DNA from: CALOCN01 sp942491735
GTDB lineage: Bacteria > Eisenbacteria > RBG-16-71-46 > JABDJR01
Assembly (NCBI GenBank): GCA_942491735.1
Contig: CALOCN010000014.1
Location: 248,001-312,000 of the forward strand
Reading direction: 5' to 3'
Length of the DNA stretch: 64,000 nucleotides
How positions within the stretch are numbered: the stretch's first letter is position 1; each line of letters starts with the position of its first letter. A model generated the notes under the pieces. That model ran no database searches. It saw nothing but the letters and a program-made list of their open reading frames with translations, and was not told where the DNA came from. Of the stretch, positions 41,101 through 49,514 are shown in pieces. The translations under genes and the position numbers were made by a program.

Positions 41101-43081
41101 CGTCGAAGGGGATGACCCCACCGTCTCCGTTGTCGGGGATGCCCACCACGCTGACCCGGCCCGCGGACGTACCAAACCCGGTTCCGTTGATGGTGATCGG
41201 GTCTCCCTGGCGCAGGACGTGCTCGGGATCGATCGATGTCCAGTCGTTGATGACGGGAGCGCCGCGAATGCATTCCACGTCCAGGTAGCCGGAAGTGATG
41301 TCGGCCCCGTCCAGGGACACCGTGATGTGGGCGTCTCCGCCGACGTTGACCACGGAGCAGGTGATGGAGGGAGGGTTGGTCGCCTGGGACAGCCCCAACT
41401 CGATCAGGTCGCACACGCGATCGGCGAGATCGAACCGGGTGCCGCCGGAGTAGGAAACCAACTCGTAGTGCAGCTTCCAGTGACCCAACGGAGAGTCGAT
41501 CTCGATGGCAAGATCGAAGAGCATGGGGCCGGGGTCCTGGTCCAGGATCTGGAGAAAGTCCCCGCCGGTGAGGGTTGCGTTGGGGAGGTAGCAGGGGGGC
41601 GGATCCCAGGAGCCGTCCGGGAGCTTGTAGGGAACATAGTCGGCTCCCCCCCCGGTGGTGATGTCCCCGGTGGCGGTGGAGGTCCGGACCGAACCCAGAA
41701 TCTGCACGTCGCCGTAGGTCGGGATCACGGTGAGGCTGTTGGTGATCGCGACGCTGGCACGCAGGCTGTGGGCGATGCCGCTGGCTGCATCGTCCACCAG
41801 ACCAACCACCGCGAACAGGTGGTCTCCCTCGGCACTGAGAACGTCGAGAGGGACGCCGATGTTGCCGGGCCCGACCAGCATGGCCAGGACCCGATCCGGA
41901 TCCGTCCCCAGGCCCGATCCGGTGAAGCGCGGAATGCTCCCGTAGGACCCCTGGGCCGGGTGGACCGAGGCGATCGTGGCCGGAGTGCAGGCTCCGGTGT
42001 TTGCGTCGCCGAACGCCTGGTTGAATAGGCTGAAGTCGCCGACGGTAACGGTCCCGTTCCCGTCGTAATCGGCGCAGGCCCCCGGTCCGCCGAGTTGGGT
42101 CGAGAACCAGGACTGGTCGGCGCTGGTCACCGCGCCGTCGGCCTGGGTGCCGTCCCAATCGGGGCTGACCACGTCATTGAAGCTGCGCAGCAGGACCCCG
42201 TCGGCGAACACCTCGACCAGGCAGACATCGCAACCGCCGATCTCCGGATCAATATAGACAACGCCGTTGCCGTCCGCCGTTGCCGAGAGGTAGTCGTTCC
42301 CCGGGCTGAAGCAGAGGGCGTTGCACCCGGTGAAGACGACCTCGACCAGGGCGCCGGCAAGGGGGTTATCGCCGGCGTCGTGGACGGTGATGCAGAGGGT
42401 GTCCACGCTCCCAACCCCGGGGCTCACGAACACCTGTCCGTAGGTGTCCCACGGCTCCACGAGGCAGTAGTCGGGATCGGCGATTCCGGCGCACGGGGTC
42501 GGGTTCCTGTCGCTCTGCACCCAGCCCGGACCGGTGATCGCGCCGTCCAGGTAGTCCACGATGCCGTCGCTGTTGTAGTCCGCGCAGGCTTCGTTCGTGC
42601 CCAGTTGCACCGTGAACCAGGCCGCGTCGGTCACGTTCACGATGCCGTCGGCCTGCACTCCGTCCCAGTCCTGGCTGATGACCTGGCTGAACGAGGAGAG
42701 GAGCACGCCGTCGGCCCGCACCTCGACCAGGCAAACGTCGCACCCGCCAATGCGGGGGTTGAAGCGGGCCTCGCCGTTGCTGTCCGAGATCGCGGTGAGG
42801 CTCGAGTCCGGGCCCTCGATGCACAGGGTGACGTGCCCAATGAAATCGATGGTGACATTGGTTCCGGTCAGGAGGGTTCCAGCCGCGTTGCGGACGGTCA
42901 CCGTGACCTCGTCGATGTCGAGGGTGTTGCCCGGATAGACCATGGCCTTGCCGAGGGTGTCCCACGGCTCCACCGAACTCTGGCCGGCGTCCGGCTGGGC
43001 GAAGGCCTGGTGGGGTGTGGCCGCGAGACCGGCCAGGGAGAGAAGGGCAAGGACAACGAGGGTAGGGCGGTTGCTGGTCAT
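38195..43081 (-). CDS. Giant secreted FG-GAP / ASPIC-UnbV protein with sorting domain
   Basis: A 1628-residue exported protein. After a signal peptide (1-28) come two tandem units of about 170 residues, each with EPWDT at the start, a CDVCLVEV-ADGVLL-SF core and a calcium-loop, dockerin-like end (DYNSDGIVDYLD; DYDGNGTVTVGD). IPT/TIG-like domains follow (about 380-700), then a mixed region. From about 1097 to 1423 lie seven FG-GAP/VCBS repeats of some 47 residues (DYDGDGDHDLYV, LFRNDGGG). An ASPIC/UnbV domain (about 1424-1515) and a FlgD/Por-type sorting domain (PNPFQSATEIRF to GVYFYRL) finish it. Probably a cell-surface binding protein. Ligand unknown. Confidence 0.9.
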   Translation of the reverse strand: MTSNRPTLVVLALLSLAGLAATPHQAFAQPDAGQSSVEPWDTLGKAMVYPGNTLDIDEVTVTVRNAAGTLLTGTNVTIDFIGHVTLCIEGPDSSLTAISDSNGEARFNPRIGGCDVCLVEVRADGVLLSSFSQVISQDWDGVQADGIVNVTDAAWFTVQLGTNEACADYNSDGIVDYLDGAITGPGWVQSDRNPTPCAGIADPDYCLVEPWDTYGQVFVSPGVGSVDTLCITVHDAGDNPLAGALVEVVFTGCNALCFSPGNDYLSATADGNGVVYIDPEIGGCDVCLVEVFADGVLLRSFNDVVSPDWDGTQADGAVTSADQSWFSTQLGGPGACADYDGNGTVTVGDFSLFNQAFGDANTGACTPATIASVHPAQGSYGSIPRFTGSGLGTDPDRVLAMLVGPGNIGVPLDVLSAEGDHLFAVVGLVDDAASGIAHSLRASVAITNSLTVIPTYGDVQILGSVRTSTATGDITTGGGADYVPYKLPDGSWDPPPCYLPNATLTGGDFLQILDQDPGPMLFDLAIEIDSPLGHWKLHYELVSYSGGTRFDLADRVCDLIELGLSQATNPPSITCSVVNVGGDAHITVSLDGADITSGYLDVECIRGAPVINDWTSIDPEHVLRQGDPITINGTGFGTSAGRVSVVGIPDNGDGGVIPFDVVSVVDTAINAVACFPLEATTNTSYRLQVTRGVETTRAVPPDSTGMFSYNEDALMWSCSPFEQPATYETTFVCVDNPVIRPPCYYQGTTVFTGLSNSIEIPIEEGWAGTRCVRFKWNGQYIAKTGFGGNKPKKSSLFSIDVDSVLVITGGTVGDCAEALCEAINGILEDDFGGPTVYAGCYVRPGNPPTIILEDMAGTFLIHCKPEKKVILNRDHWAQGEASISINPDFLFTLDGIGSSGEDGIGIDMGTEAAAAFASGFVMELDPLLLGPNQELNVRMLDFYNQPLSAATVSGKTTGLDFVADFTSIGCSHVLVELWAGGVLVDSDIVSPGVVAEMMSPARIINISFLSLGAVWKLQSMVPFETPPGDAPVLANEIRIKAAGCARSWDDRLKSVVINATNTDLAVMNEYLLPPCPLVSTGPGTNIATGPLAGTLGHSGVGWGDYDGDGDHDLYVSRNGPLANALFRNDGGGNLVDVTPPALGLTAGSRGVSWGDFDEDGDLDLYVVNTGGSADNVIFRNDGGGLFADVSAAPIDNGDAGSSVAWADYDLDGDIDCYLTNNGATNRLFRNEGGFVFTDVTPAPLAVPLSSYSASWADYDNDCDPDLYVGTTTANSLFRNEGAGVFVDVTTPALANATGSTQGISWGDYDNDGDLDLYVANTNESNRLLRNDGGGGFVDVTAAPLDLPALNCRGAGWKDVDNDGDLDLYVSSLTANTLLRNDGGGAFSDITSSPWDNASTARGLAWADLEGDGDQDLYVANDGGASVMIRNDEIALHHWLQVDLQGTVSNSHGVGARILVEANGLTQIREVNGGPGLYSNDALTAAFGLGCETMIDYVRVKWPSGLEQLLTGVTADQRIVIVEPDPGIGDTEPPHPTSFALRPSVPNPFQSATEIRFSLPEAAGTRLHVFDLRGRLVRELLDGSDQPAGEHRVQWDGRDASGRTVSPGVYFYRLTTPQHVQARKVIKTG

Positions 43082-43273
43082 ATGGATCCTCCCGGGTAGC
43101 GCCGGATGCTGTCGGTATCCGGGGATTCGGTTGGATCGACCCGTTCTTACAGTTTCGTTTGCGGCCGACCCGAAGGGGAGGACCGGGATGAAGGATGTGC
43201 CGAGCTCACATGGTTAATTTGTTTCTTGATAGCGACTTAGTGGGCTTGTGGGGGCAATGTCGGTTGCCTCGGT
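43082..43273. other. Divergent intergenic region with AT-rich core
   Basis: About 190 bases between the starts of two surface-protein genes. Most is GC-rich, but 43210-43241 is a clear AT-rich patch (TTAATTTGTTTC and neighbours) where promoters or a regulator site for the minus-strand giant gene would be expected. No symmetrical operator is seen. Confidence 0.35.
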
Positions 43274-43279
43274 TATTCT
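43274..43279 (+). promoter_or_regulatory. Probable -10 box, leaderless secreted-protein gene
   Basis: TATTCT ends 7 bases before the ATG at 43287, which has no Shine-Dalgarno sequence. This placement supports choosing that ATG over in-frame starts at 43248 and 43257. Confidence 0.4.
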
Positions 43280-43286
43280 TCGACTC

Positions 43287-44084
43287 ATGAGACATCGTCT
43301 ATGGATCGCACTTGCCGTGTTCGGACCAGGTCTCCTGACGCCCTCACTTGGCGCAGCGCAGGAGGTGGTCCTGGGATCCGGCGGCGGGCGTACCGCGGGG
43401 GAGACGGGATCCGCGGTCCTGGTTCTCGGTCAGCCGCTCACCGGTGTCGCGGCCGGAGACGGGTCCGCGGTATCCGTTGGGTTTGTCCCCGGTTTTTCGT
43501 ACGACAGCCGGACTCCCGTGAACCTGGCCTTTTTTCGTGTGGAGTGGACGCACGAGGGTGTAGTGGTCAGCTGGGCCATCGCGGGGACGCCGGTGGACCA
43601 CGCCGGCTTTCATGTCTATCGCCAGGCCGATGATCTGCCGCGGGAGCGTTTGGAGACGGCGTTCTTTCAGGGGCGTAGCGAGTATCGCACCGTTGACCTC
43701 GTCCCCCCGGGGGGGTTCGTCTCCTATTGGTTGGCCGAAATTGCTCGCGACGGCGCGGTGGCCTGGCACGGCCCGGTCACTCTGGAGGTTGCCGGAACCG
43801 GAACGCTCCAACTCGCTCTCCTCCCCAATCGTCCCAATCCTTTCCGTGGCGCCACCCGGATTCCGTTCCAGGTTCCTGGGCCGGGGGTTGTTCGGGTGCA
43901 GGTCTTTGATGCCCGTGGGCGGCGGGTGGCGACACTTGTCGATTCCCCGCTCGAAGCCGGTGTCTACGAGGCCCCCTGGAACGGCCGTGGCGACGACGGC
44001 AACCGGGTTGCAGCCGGAATCTACTTCTATCGTCTGGAAACCGCACAGGGCGGATTGACCCAGAAGCTCATGGTCCTACCGTGA
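43287..44084 (+). CDS. Small secreted protein with FlgD/Por-type sorting domain
   Basis: A 265-residue exported protein. The signal peptide (RHRLWIALAVFGPGLLTPSLGA, cut near residue 24) is followed by a short Gly/Ser-rich beta region (VLGSGGGRTAGETGSAVLVLGQPLTG), a fibronectin-III-like middle (about 75-180), and a C-terminal sorting domain (LPNRPNPFRGATRIPF, FDARGRRVATL, GIYFYRLE). The first 60 residues resemble the start of many secreted proteins in which 'GQ..G' motifs come before the type A sorting signal. It lies 35 bases before the large repeat protein and may share its operon. Confidence 0.75.
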   Translation: MRHRLWIALAVFGPGLLTPSLGAAQEVVLGSGGGRTAGETGSAVLVLGQPLTGVAAGDGSAVSVGFVPGFSYDSRTPVNLAFFRVEWTHEGVVVSWAIAGTPVDHAGFHVYRQADDLPRERLETAFFQGRSEYRTVDLVPPGGFVSYWLAEIARDGAVAWHGPVTLEVAGTGTLQLALLPNRPNPFRGATRIPFQVPGPGVVRVQVFDARGRRVATLVDSPLEAGVYEAPWNGRGDDGNRVAAGIYFYRLETAQGGLTQKLMVLP

Positions 44085-44119
44085 GACGCCCCGAGAGATC
44101 ACTCTCAAGGAGCACGAAC

Positions 44120-47100
44120 ATGCACCGGATACAACACATCCTTCTTGGCCTATGTCTCCTCCTTGTTCCCGCGTGGAGCGCTGCGTCGATTCCCCAGACG
44201 CTTTCCGTGCAAGGGGTGCTGAAGGACGGCGCAGGGAATCCTGTTGCGGACGGGGAGCACTCGGTGCTGTTCTCGCTATACGAGCAGGCCACGGACGGGT
44301 CGTCCTTGTGGACCGAGACCCACATGGTACAGACGGTGGATGGTCTGTTTTCCGTGCTCCTGGGGTCCATTACGCCGCTCACTCCGGACTTCGACCTCCC
44401 CTACTACCTGGGAATGGCCCTCGATGGCGACGGGGAAATGTCGCCCCGGCTTCCCCTTGCCGCATCCGCGTACGCCTTCATGGCCGCGGGGGTCGAGGCG
44501 GGCGCCATCACCGCGGAGGACATTGCCCCCGGCACCGTGGTCACCGCGCTCAATGGGATGGTCGACGGGGTGACCCTGGCCGCAGGGGAGAACGTGTTCT
44601 TCTCCGTGGAAGGCAACACGCTGACCATCAACTCGGTCGGGGGCGGGGAGGGCCACGACAACACGAACGATCCGACCGCCGGAGAAAAGGCTGCGTTGGC
44701 GGGTACCGAGGGCGAACCCTCCGGGGGCAATCGGTACGTGACCGACAGCGATCCCCGCATGGTCGATGCCCGGAACCCCGATGGCCCGGCCGGGGGTGCA
44801 TTGACCGGCGACTATCCCGACCCGCAGCTGGCCGACGACACCGCGGTGCGATCCCTCAACGACCTGCGTGACGACATCATTCTGGTGGGCGACGGGGGGG
44901 CTGCGGTCACGACAGACGGCAATACCATCACGATTACCGCCAGTGGTGGCGGAGGCGGTGAAGGGGGGGTGAGTGCGATCCAGAACACGGACGGGGCGCT
45001 GGCTATCACCAACCCGGCAGGACCTACCGCGACCCTGAACATGGCGGCCGGCGGAATCGATGGCGGAATGATCGCCGAGGAAACACTCACCAACGACAAT
45101 GTCGCGTCCGGCGCGGGGATCGCGGAGTCTAAGCTCTCCCTCGATTATCCCACCCACGACAACGCCAACGATCCCACCCCCGATGAGAAGGCGGCGCTTG
45201 CCGGTACGGGCGGGATCCCATCCGCCGCCAACCCGTATGTCACCGATAGCGATCCGCGCCTGCTCGACGACGCGGGGATCGATTCCACGGCGTGGCATCT
45301 GGGTGGGAACGTGATTGCCGATACCTCGACCGAATACCTGGGCACGGCCAACGATCAGCCGATGGAGATCCGGGTCAACAGCCTGCGCGCCCTGCGTCTG
45401 GAACCGGTGGTGAATGACCTGTTGAGCCTGAGCGGGGTCAACGTCCTTGGGGGAGCGGACAACTTTGCCGAGGCGGGCGTCGTGGGAGCCACCATCTCCG
45501 GTGGCGGGAATCGGCATCCGGGCCAGCCTCTCTTCAACGAGGCGCGTTCCAACTTCGCCACGATCTCGGGAGGTGCCGGCAACCGGGCCGGGACCCCGGA
45601 CGGGGATCCCAGCGACGGTTCCTACGCCACCGTGGGAGGCGGGCACAACAACGAGGCGGATGGCTGGGGGACGACCGTCGGTGGGGGGGACGGGAACACG
45701 GCGCAGGCCCCCTACGTCACCATCGCCGGCGGTACCGGCAACCTCGCCGACGACGCGTACGGCATTATCCCGGGTGGCGACGAGAACGAAGTGCACGCTC
45801 CCTACGGGTTTGCCGCGGGTCTCCGCGGGATCGTGGACCCGGGCCACACGGGAAGCTTTGTCTGGGCCGGAAGCGGTGTGGACGCCGATTTCACCACCAC
45901 CGGTCCCGGTCAGTTCATCATCCGCTCCACCGGGGGCATGGGTATCAACACCAACGCCCCCGGAGCCGCGTTGCATATCGGTGGAACCGCGGGGGTCGAC
46001 GGTCTCATGTTCCCGGATGGGAGCCTCCAGACCACGGCCGCGCTGGGTGGGACCGGATGGAGCCTGACCGGGAACGCGGGGACGGATACCACACAGAACT
46101 TCCTCGGGACCACGGACAGCCAGCCGTTGTTCCTCAAGGTCAACGGGGAGGTGGTTCAGCGCTACCACCCCGGTAGCGCGTCCGGACGCCCCAACCTGGT
46201 TGGAGGGTCCCTCACCAACACGGTCAACCTCGCCTCGGGGGGGAACACGGTCGGAGGTGGGTGGAACAACGATGCGGGTGGCACGTTCTCCACCGTCGGT
46301 GGAGGGAGCAGCAACGAAGCGACCGCGACCGGCTCCGCGATCGGTGGCGGCACCGGCAACCAGGCCACCCAGGACTACGCCACCGTGGCCGGCGGCGAAG
46401 CGAACGAGGCCACGGCGGAGTACGCGACCATTGCCGGCGGGGGTCCGCTGGACGGCGAGTTGGCCGACACCAACAACCGGGCGGTGGATGAGTTCACCTT
46501 CATCGGCGGCGGCGGCGGCAACGTGGCCGGCAGTGAAGACGGCAACACCCTCAGCGACCGGTTCGCGGTCGTGGTCGGAGGAGAATCCAACCGGGCAGGT
46601 GATGACTACTCGGCTGTGCTGGGAGGCAAGGAAAACACCGTTACGGGTAGGGAGGGGTCCATTGGGGGAGGGGCCAACAATGTGGTAGCTGCCGGCGGTG
46701 GATTCATTGGGGGTGGGCAGTCCAACGAGATCAGCGAACAGTATTCCGTCATCGGAGGCGGATGGTTCAACAAGACGCTCTCGAGCTACTCCTTTGTTGG
46801 TGGGGGGTCCATGGGTGTGGCTGCCGGGTCTCACTCGGTCGTGGTGGGGGGGAGGCAGAACAGGGCGTGGGGTCACTACTCCGCGATTCTGGGTGGGGGT
46901 GCCGGCGGCCTCGGGGATACGATGTCGGTTCTGGGAGATCGAGGTGTCATCGTGGGGGGGAGGAAGAACGTCGTCGAGAATGACTATGGCGTTATTCTCG
47001 GTGGTGAGAACAACAGGACCGTAGGGAACTATGGGATTGCCGCGGGGCGGGACAATCGGGCCGGCGCCTCCTCCACCGCGATCGGCGGAGCCGACAACGA

Positions 47101-48247
47101 AGCCTTGGGAGCCTACAGCTGGGTGGGGGGAAGAGGGGCCAAGGCAAACCACAACCGATCCTTCGTGTGGGGTGCCGATCCATTCCTGGACTTCACGACA
47201 ACGAAGGAAAAGCAGTTCCTCGTGCTCGCCGACGGAGGGATGGGGGTGGGGACAAACGATACTCCCGAGGCGTTCAATGTCCTGGACCCCTCCGGAAGCA
47301 CGGCGATGCGTATCGGGGGGGAGGGGATCGCGGGCCCCAACGGCATCATCTTCGAGGACGAGACCGCCGACACCGGTCTCCAGCTCTTCTTTCGCACCGA
47401 CCCGAACCAGCTCGTCCTGGAGAAGACCAGTGCCGGAACCGGTACCGACGGTGCGGACGCGCTGCGTTACGACCGGGACACGGGAGATTTCGAATTCCTT
47501 GGTGAGGTGGCGGTCTCTGCGTCAATTGACGCCGCCGCATCTTTCGGAAATCACGTGGGACGCTTTCACAACACCGCTGGTGGAAGCGCCGATGTGTTGG
47601 CGCTGCGCGCCGGTGTAGCCACGCCCGGAGGGGGAAACAACTTCATCACGTTCTTCGGCTCGGGAGTCGACGGCATCGGCGCGATCGAAGGGGACGGCGC
47701 GGGTGGAGTCACCCTGAATACCTCCGGGGCGGACTACGCGGAGTGGCTGCGGCGGACTCCTGGTCTGGCCCCATTGCAGCCCGGCACCGTGGTTGGGGTG
47801 CGTCAGGGTCTCATCTCCCTGGACACCCGCAACGCGGACCAGGTGATGGTGGTCTCGACCGCGCCCGTGGTTCTGGGAAATCGTCCCGACGAATCCGATC
47901 AGGAGGCCTACACGAAAGTCGCCTTCCTGGGTCAGGTCCCGGTAAGGGTCCGCGGTCCAGTGACCGCCGGCGACTGCCTGGTGGCCTCGGGCCGCCATGA
48001 CGGGATCGCGATCGCGGTGCCGGCCGATCACATGACCGAAGCACACTGGTCCCGGTTCCTGGGGGTTGCGTGGGAGACGGCGTCCAATGCAACGACGGTG
48101 CGCGCGACGGTGGGACTCAGCGCGGCGGGAGCGCTCGCAAAATCCCAGCAAGCGGTCATACGCGCATTGGAGAGTCGGCTTGGGGCCATTGAGGCACACC
48201 TTGGAATGGAGTTGGGATCGGGGGCCTCGCCGGACGCCGACGACTAG
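44120..48247 (+). CDS. Tail-fibre/adhesin-like repeat protein with S74/G2-like C-terminus
   Basis: A 1375-residue exported protein: signal peptide (1-22), a beta-sandwich (IPQTLSVQGVLKDGAGNPV to about 120), and a module seen twice (GHDNTNDPTAGEKAALAGT and THDNANDPTPDEKAALAGT). A second duplicated module follows (W-L-GN-DT-FLGT-D-QP at about 390 and 650). Between and after these are more than 20 short repeats of the form GGxxNxAxxxYATIxGG, as in trimeric YadA-type heads and phage fibres. The C-terminal 200 residues (DYAEWLRR, VAFLGQVPVRVRGPVTAGD) resemble the autoproteolytic G2 or chaperone domains of phage appendages. AAGGAG lies 7 bases before the ATG. Likely a trimeric surface fibre. Confidence 0.85.
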   Translation: MHRIQHILLGLCLLLVPAWSAASIPQTLSVQGVLKDGAGNPVADGEHSVLFSLYEQATDGSSLWTETHMVQTVDGLFSVLLGSITPLTPDFDLPYYLGMALDGDGEMSPRLPLAASAYAFMAAGVEAGAITAEDIAPGTVVTALNGMVDGVTLAAGENVFFSVEGNTLTINSVGGGEGHDNTNDPTAGEKAALAGTEGEPSGGNRYVTDSDPRMVDARNPDGPAGGALTGDYPDPQLADDTAVRSLNDLRDDIILVGDGGAAVTTDGNTITITASGGGGGEGGVSAIQNTDGALAITNPAGPTATLNMAAGGIDGGMIAEETLTNDNVASGAGIAESKLSLDYPTHDNANDPTPDEKAALAGTGGIPSAANPYVTDSDPRLLDDAGIDSTAWHLGGNVIADTSTEYLGTANDQPMEIRVNSLRALRLEPVVNDLLSLSGVNVLGGADNFAEAGVVGATISGGGNRHPGQPLFNEARSNFATISGGAGNRAGTPDGDPSDGSYATVGGGHNNEADGWGTTVGGGDGNTAQAPYVTIAGGTGNLADDAYGIIPGGDENEVHAPYGFAAGLRGIVDPGHTGSFVWAGSGVDADFTTTGPGQFIIRSTGGMGINTNAPGAALHIGGTAGVDGLMFPDGSLQTTAALGGTGWSLTGNAGTDTTQNFLGTTDSQPLFLKVNGEVVQRYHPGSASGRPNLVGGSLTNTVNLASGGNTVGGGWNNDAGGTFSTVGGGSSNEATATGSAIGGGTGNQATQDYATVAGGEANEATAEYATIAGGGPLDGELADTNNRAVDEFTFIGGGGGNVAGSEDGNTLSDRFAVVVGGESNRAGDDYSAVLGGKENTVTGREGSIGGGANNVVAAGGGFIGGGQSNEISEQYSVIGGGWFNKTLSSYSFVGGGSMGVAAGSHSVVVGGRQNRAWGHYSAILGGGAGGLGDTMSVLGDRGVIVGGRKNVVENDYGVILGGENNRTVGNYGIAAGRDNRAGASSTAIGGADNEALGAYSWVGGRGAKANHNRSFVWGADPFLDFTTTKEKQFLVLADGGMGVGTNDTPEAFNVLDPSGSTAMRIGGEGIAGPNGIIFEDETADTGLQLFFRTDPNQLVLEKTSAGTGTDGADALRYDRDTGDFEFLGEVAVSASIDAAASFGNHVGRFHNTAGGSADVLALRAGVATPGGGNNFITFFGSGVDGIGAIEGDGAGGVTLNTSGADYAEWLRRTPGLAPLQPGTVVGVRQGLISLDTRNADQVMVVSTAPVVLGNRPDESDQEAYTKVAFLGQVPVRVRGPVTAGDCLVASGRHDGIAIAVPADHMTEAHWSRFLGVAWETASNATTVRATVGLSAAGALAKSQQAVIRALESRLGAIEAHLGMELGSGASPDADD

Positions 48248-48600
48248 GGCTGGGAAGGGTCCGCGCTGGCGACGTAGATACAGGCGTCAACGCTCGCACC
48301 ATCGGGCAGTTCGACCGGCACCACGAGCCGTCGGTACGCCGCTCCCTCGAACGCGTCGAGCCGCGCCCAATGCAGGGGCAGCTCCACGGACTCCAGGACC
48401 TGCACCGGGACCTCGGCCCCGTCCGCGCGCCACTTGAGCGCGGGATAGCCCAGGGTCATGCCCCAGCCGGTGGGGTGGAGATCGCCGCGCACGATTCCCG
48501 CCGTCCACGTGCCGCTGATGTCGGCCACGTGGTGATGGTTCTCCCGGCCGGGGCGCAGACTTCCGTAGACCGCCAGGCGGAATACCCTATCCGGGTTCAT
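48244..48600 (-). CDS. Gamma-glutamylcyclotransferase-like protein
   Basis: A 118-residue protein of the GGCT/AIG2-like fold. VYGSLRPGRENH is the substrate-binding YGSL loop and LDAFEGAAYRRL contains the expected catalytic Glu. It would cyclise gamma-glutamyl groups to 5-oxoproline, or act on gamma-glutamylamines. Its 3' end overlaps the convergent fibre gene by 4 bases. Its ATG overlaps the previous gene's stop by one base. Confidence 0.85.
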   Translation of the reverse strand: MNPDRVFRLAVYGSLRPGRENHHHVADISGTWTAGIVRGDLHPTGWGMTLGYPALKWRADGAEVPVQVLESVELPLHWARLDAFEGAAYRRLVVPVELPDGASVDACIYVASADPSQP

Positions 48601-49073
48601 CAGGCGGTTTCCGGCTCCGCCTTCTGCCGTCCTCCGATCAACACCCCCACGAACCCCACCACGGCGATGGCGAAGTTGTACCAGGCGGGCTGGATGGCCT
48701 CGGACGACGCCTCGAACGCGCTCATCTCTTCCATGGAGATGCCTTCCTCCGTCATGGCGACCCGCTCGGGATCATCCGCCAGCAGGTGCATGCCGGCCAT
48801 GATCAGGCCCAGCACGAGCAGGATCCCCGCCAGCACGCGCACCGACTTGCCGGTGGCGCTCCGGGAAAGAAGTCGGGTGACCGCCCCCCCGAGGATCGCG
48901 CCGGTGAACCCCAGGACCAGGCTGACCAGGGCCCACCCGGTGGTGGTGTGGGTCCCGCCGGGTTGGAAGGCGAAGTCCGCGCCGAGGGCGGACCAGGCGA
49001 GGGTCATGGTGAGCATGACCCACCCGGCGATGGCCAGATAACCGATCACGACGGCAAGCGCGCCTCGCGCCAT
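48600..49073 (-). CDS. Membrane protein of unknown function (157 residues)
   Basis: Four hydrophobic segments (about residues 5-27, 45-68, 78-97 and 130-148) and an acidic loop (DDPERVAMTEEGISMEEM) between the third and fourth. The frame is open upstream, but the ATG at 49073 starts right before the first segment. Similar segments occur in the next minus-strand gene upstream, suggesting a related pair. No named family recognised. Confidence 0.65.
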   Translation of the reverse strand: MARGALAVVIGYLAIAGWVMLTMTLAWSALGADFAFQPGGTHTTTGWALVSLVLGFTGAILGGAVTRLLSRSATGKSVRVLAGILLVLGLIMAGMHLLADDPERVAMTEEGISMEEMSAFEASSEAIQPAWYNFAIAVVGFVGVLIGGRQKAEPETA

Positions 49074-49096
49074 GGAACCTCCCGGAAGAAGATGCC

Positions 49097-49489
49097 TCAG
49101 GCTACCTGGGCCCGGGGCATCGAGGCAACTCGCATCCGTCCGCCCAACAGGGTCATGGGAACGAGGGCGACCAGGAACACCAGGTGGTACCAGACCGGCA
49201 TGCTGCTCCACACCGAGAGCTGCACCCCGATTCCGGTCGCCAACAGCAACACGGCGAGGATCCCGGGGGCCTTCAGCGTTCCGGTGCGATGGATCACCGA
49301 GGCGGTGTACCCGGACACGACCGAGAGCACCATGCTGATGGCGAGAATGAGACCCAGGACGCCCGCGCTTTGGGTCATGCCCTCGGCATCGAACGCGTTG
49401 GGCAGCGCGGCGGCGAGGCCGGCATTGGTTCCGAGCCAGAGAACGGTCCACAGGACATATCCAAGAATGACGGCGATTGCGAGACGCAT
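49097..49489 (-). CDS. Membrane protein of unknown function (130 residues)
   Basis: Four hydrophobic segments (about residues 3-27, 42-63, 74-93 and 99-116). It begins RLAIAVILGYVLWTVLWLG, much like ARGALAVVIGYLAIAGWVML in the next gene, so the two may be distant paralogues. AGGAG lies before the ATG. It follows the SRPBCC gene by 25 bases and probably belongs to the ArsR-controlled unit. Confidence 0.65.
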   Translation of the reverse strand: MRLAIAVILGYVLWTVLWLGTNAGLAAALPNAFDAEGMTQSAGVLGLILAISMVLSVVSGYTASVIHRTGTLKAPGILAVLLLATGIGVQLSVWSSMPVWYHLVFLVALVPMTLLGGRMRVASMPRAQVA

Positions 49490-49514
49490 GGCGACTCCTC
49501 CTTCGAGAGTGGTT

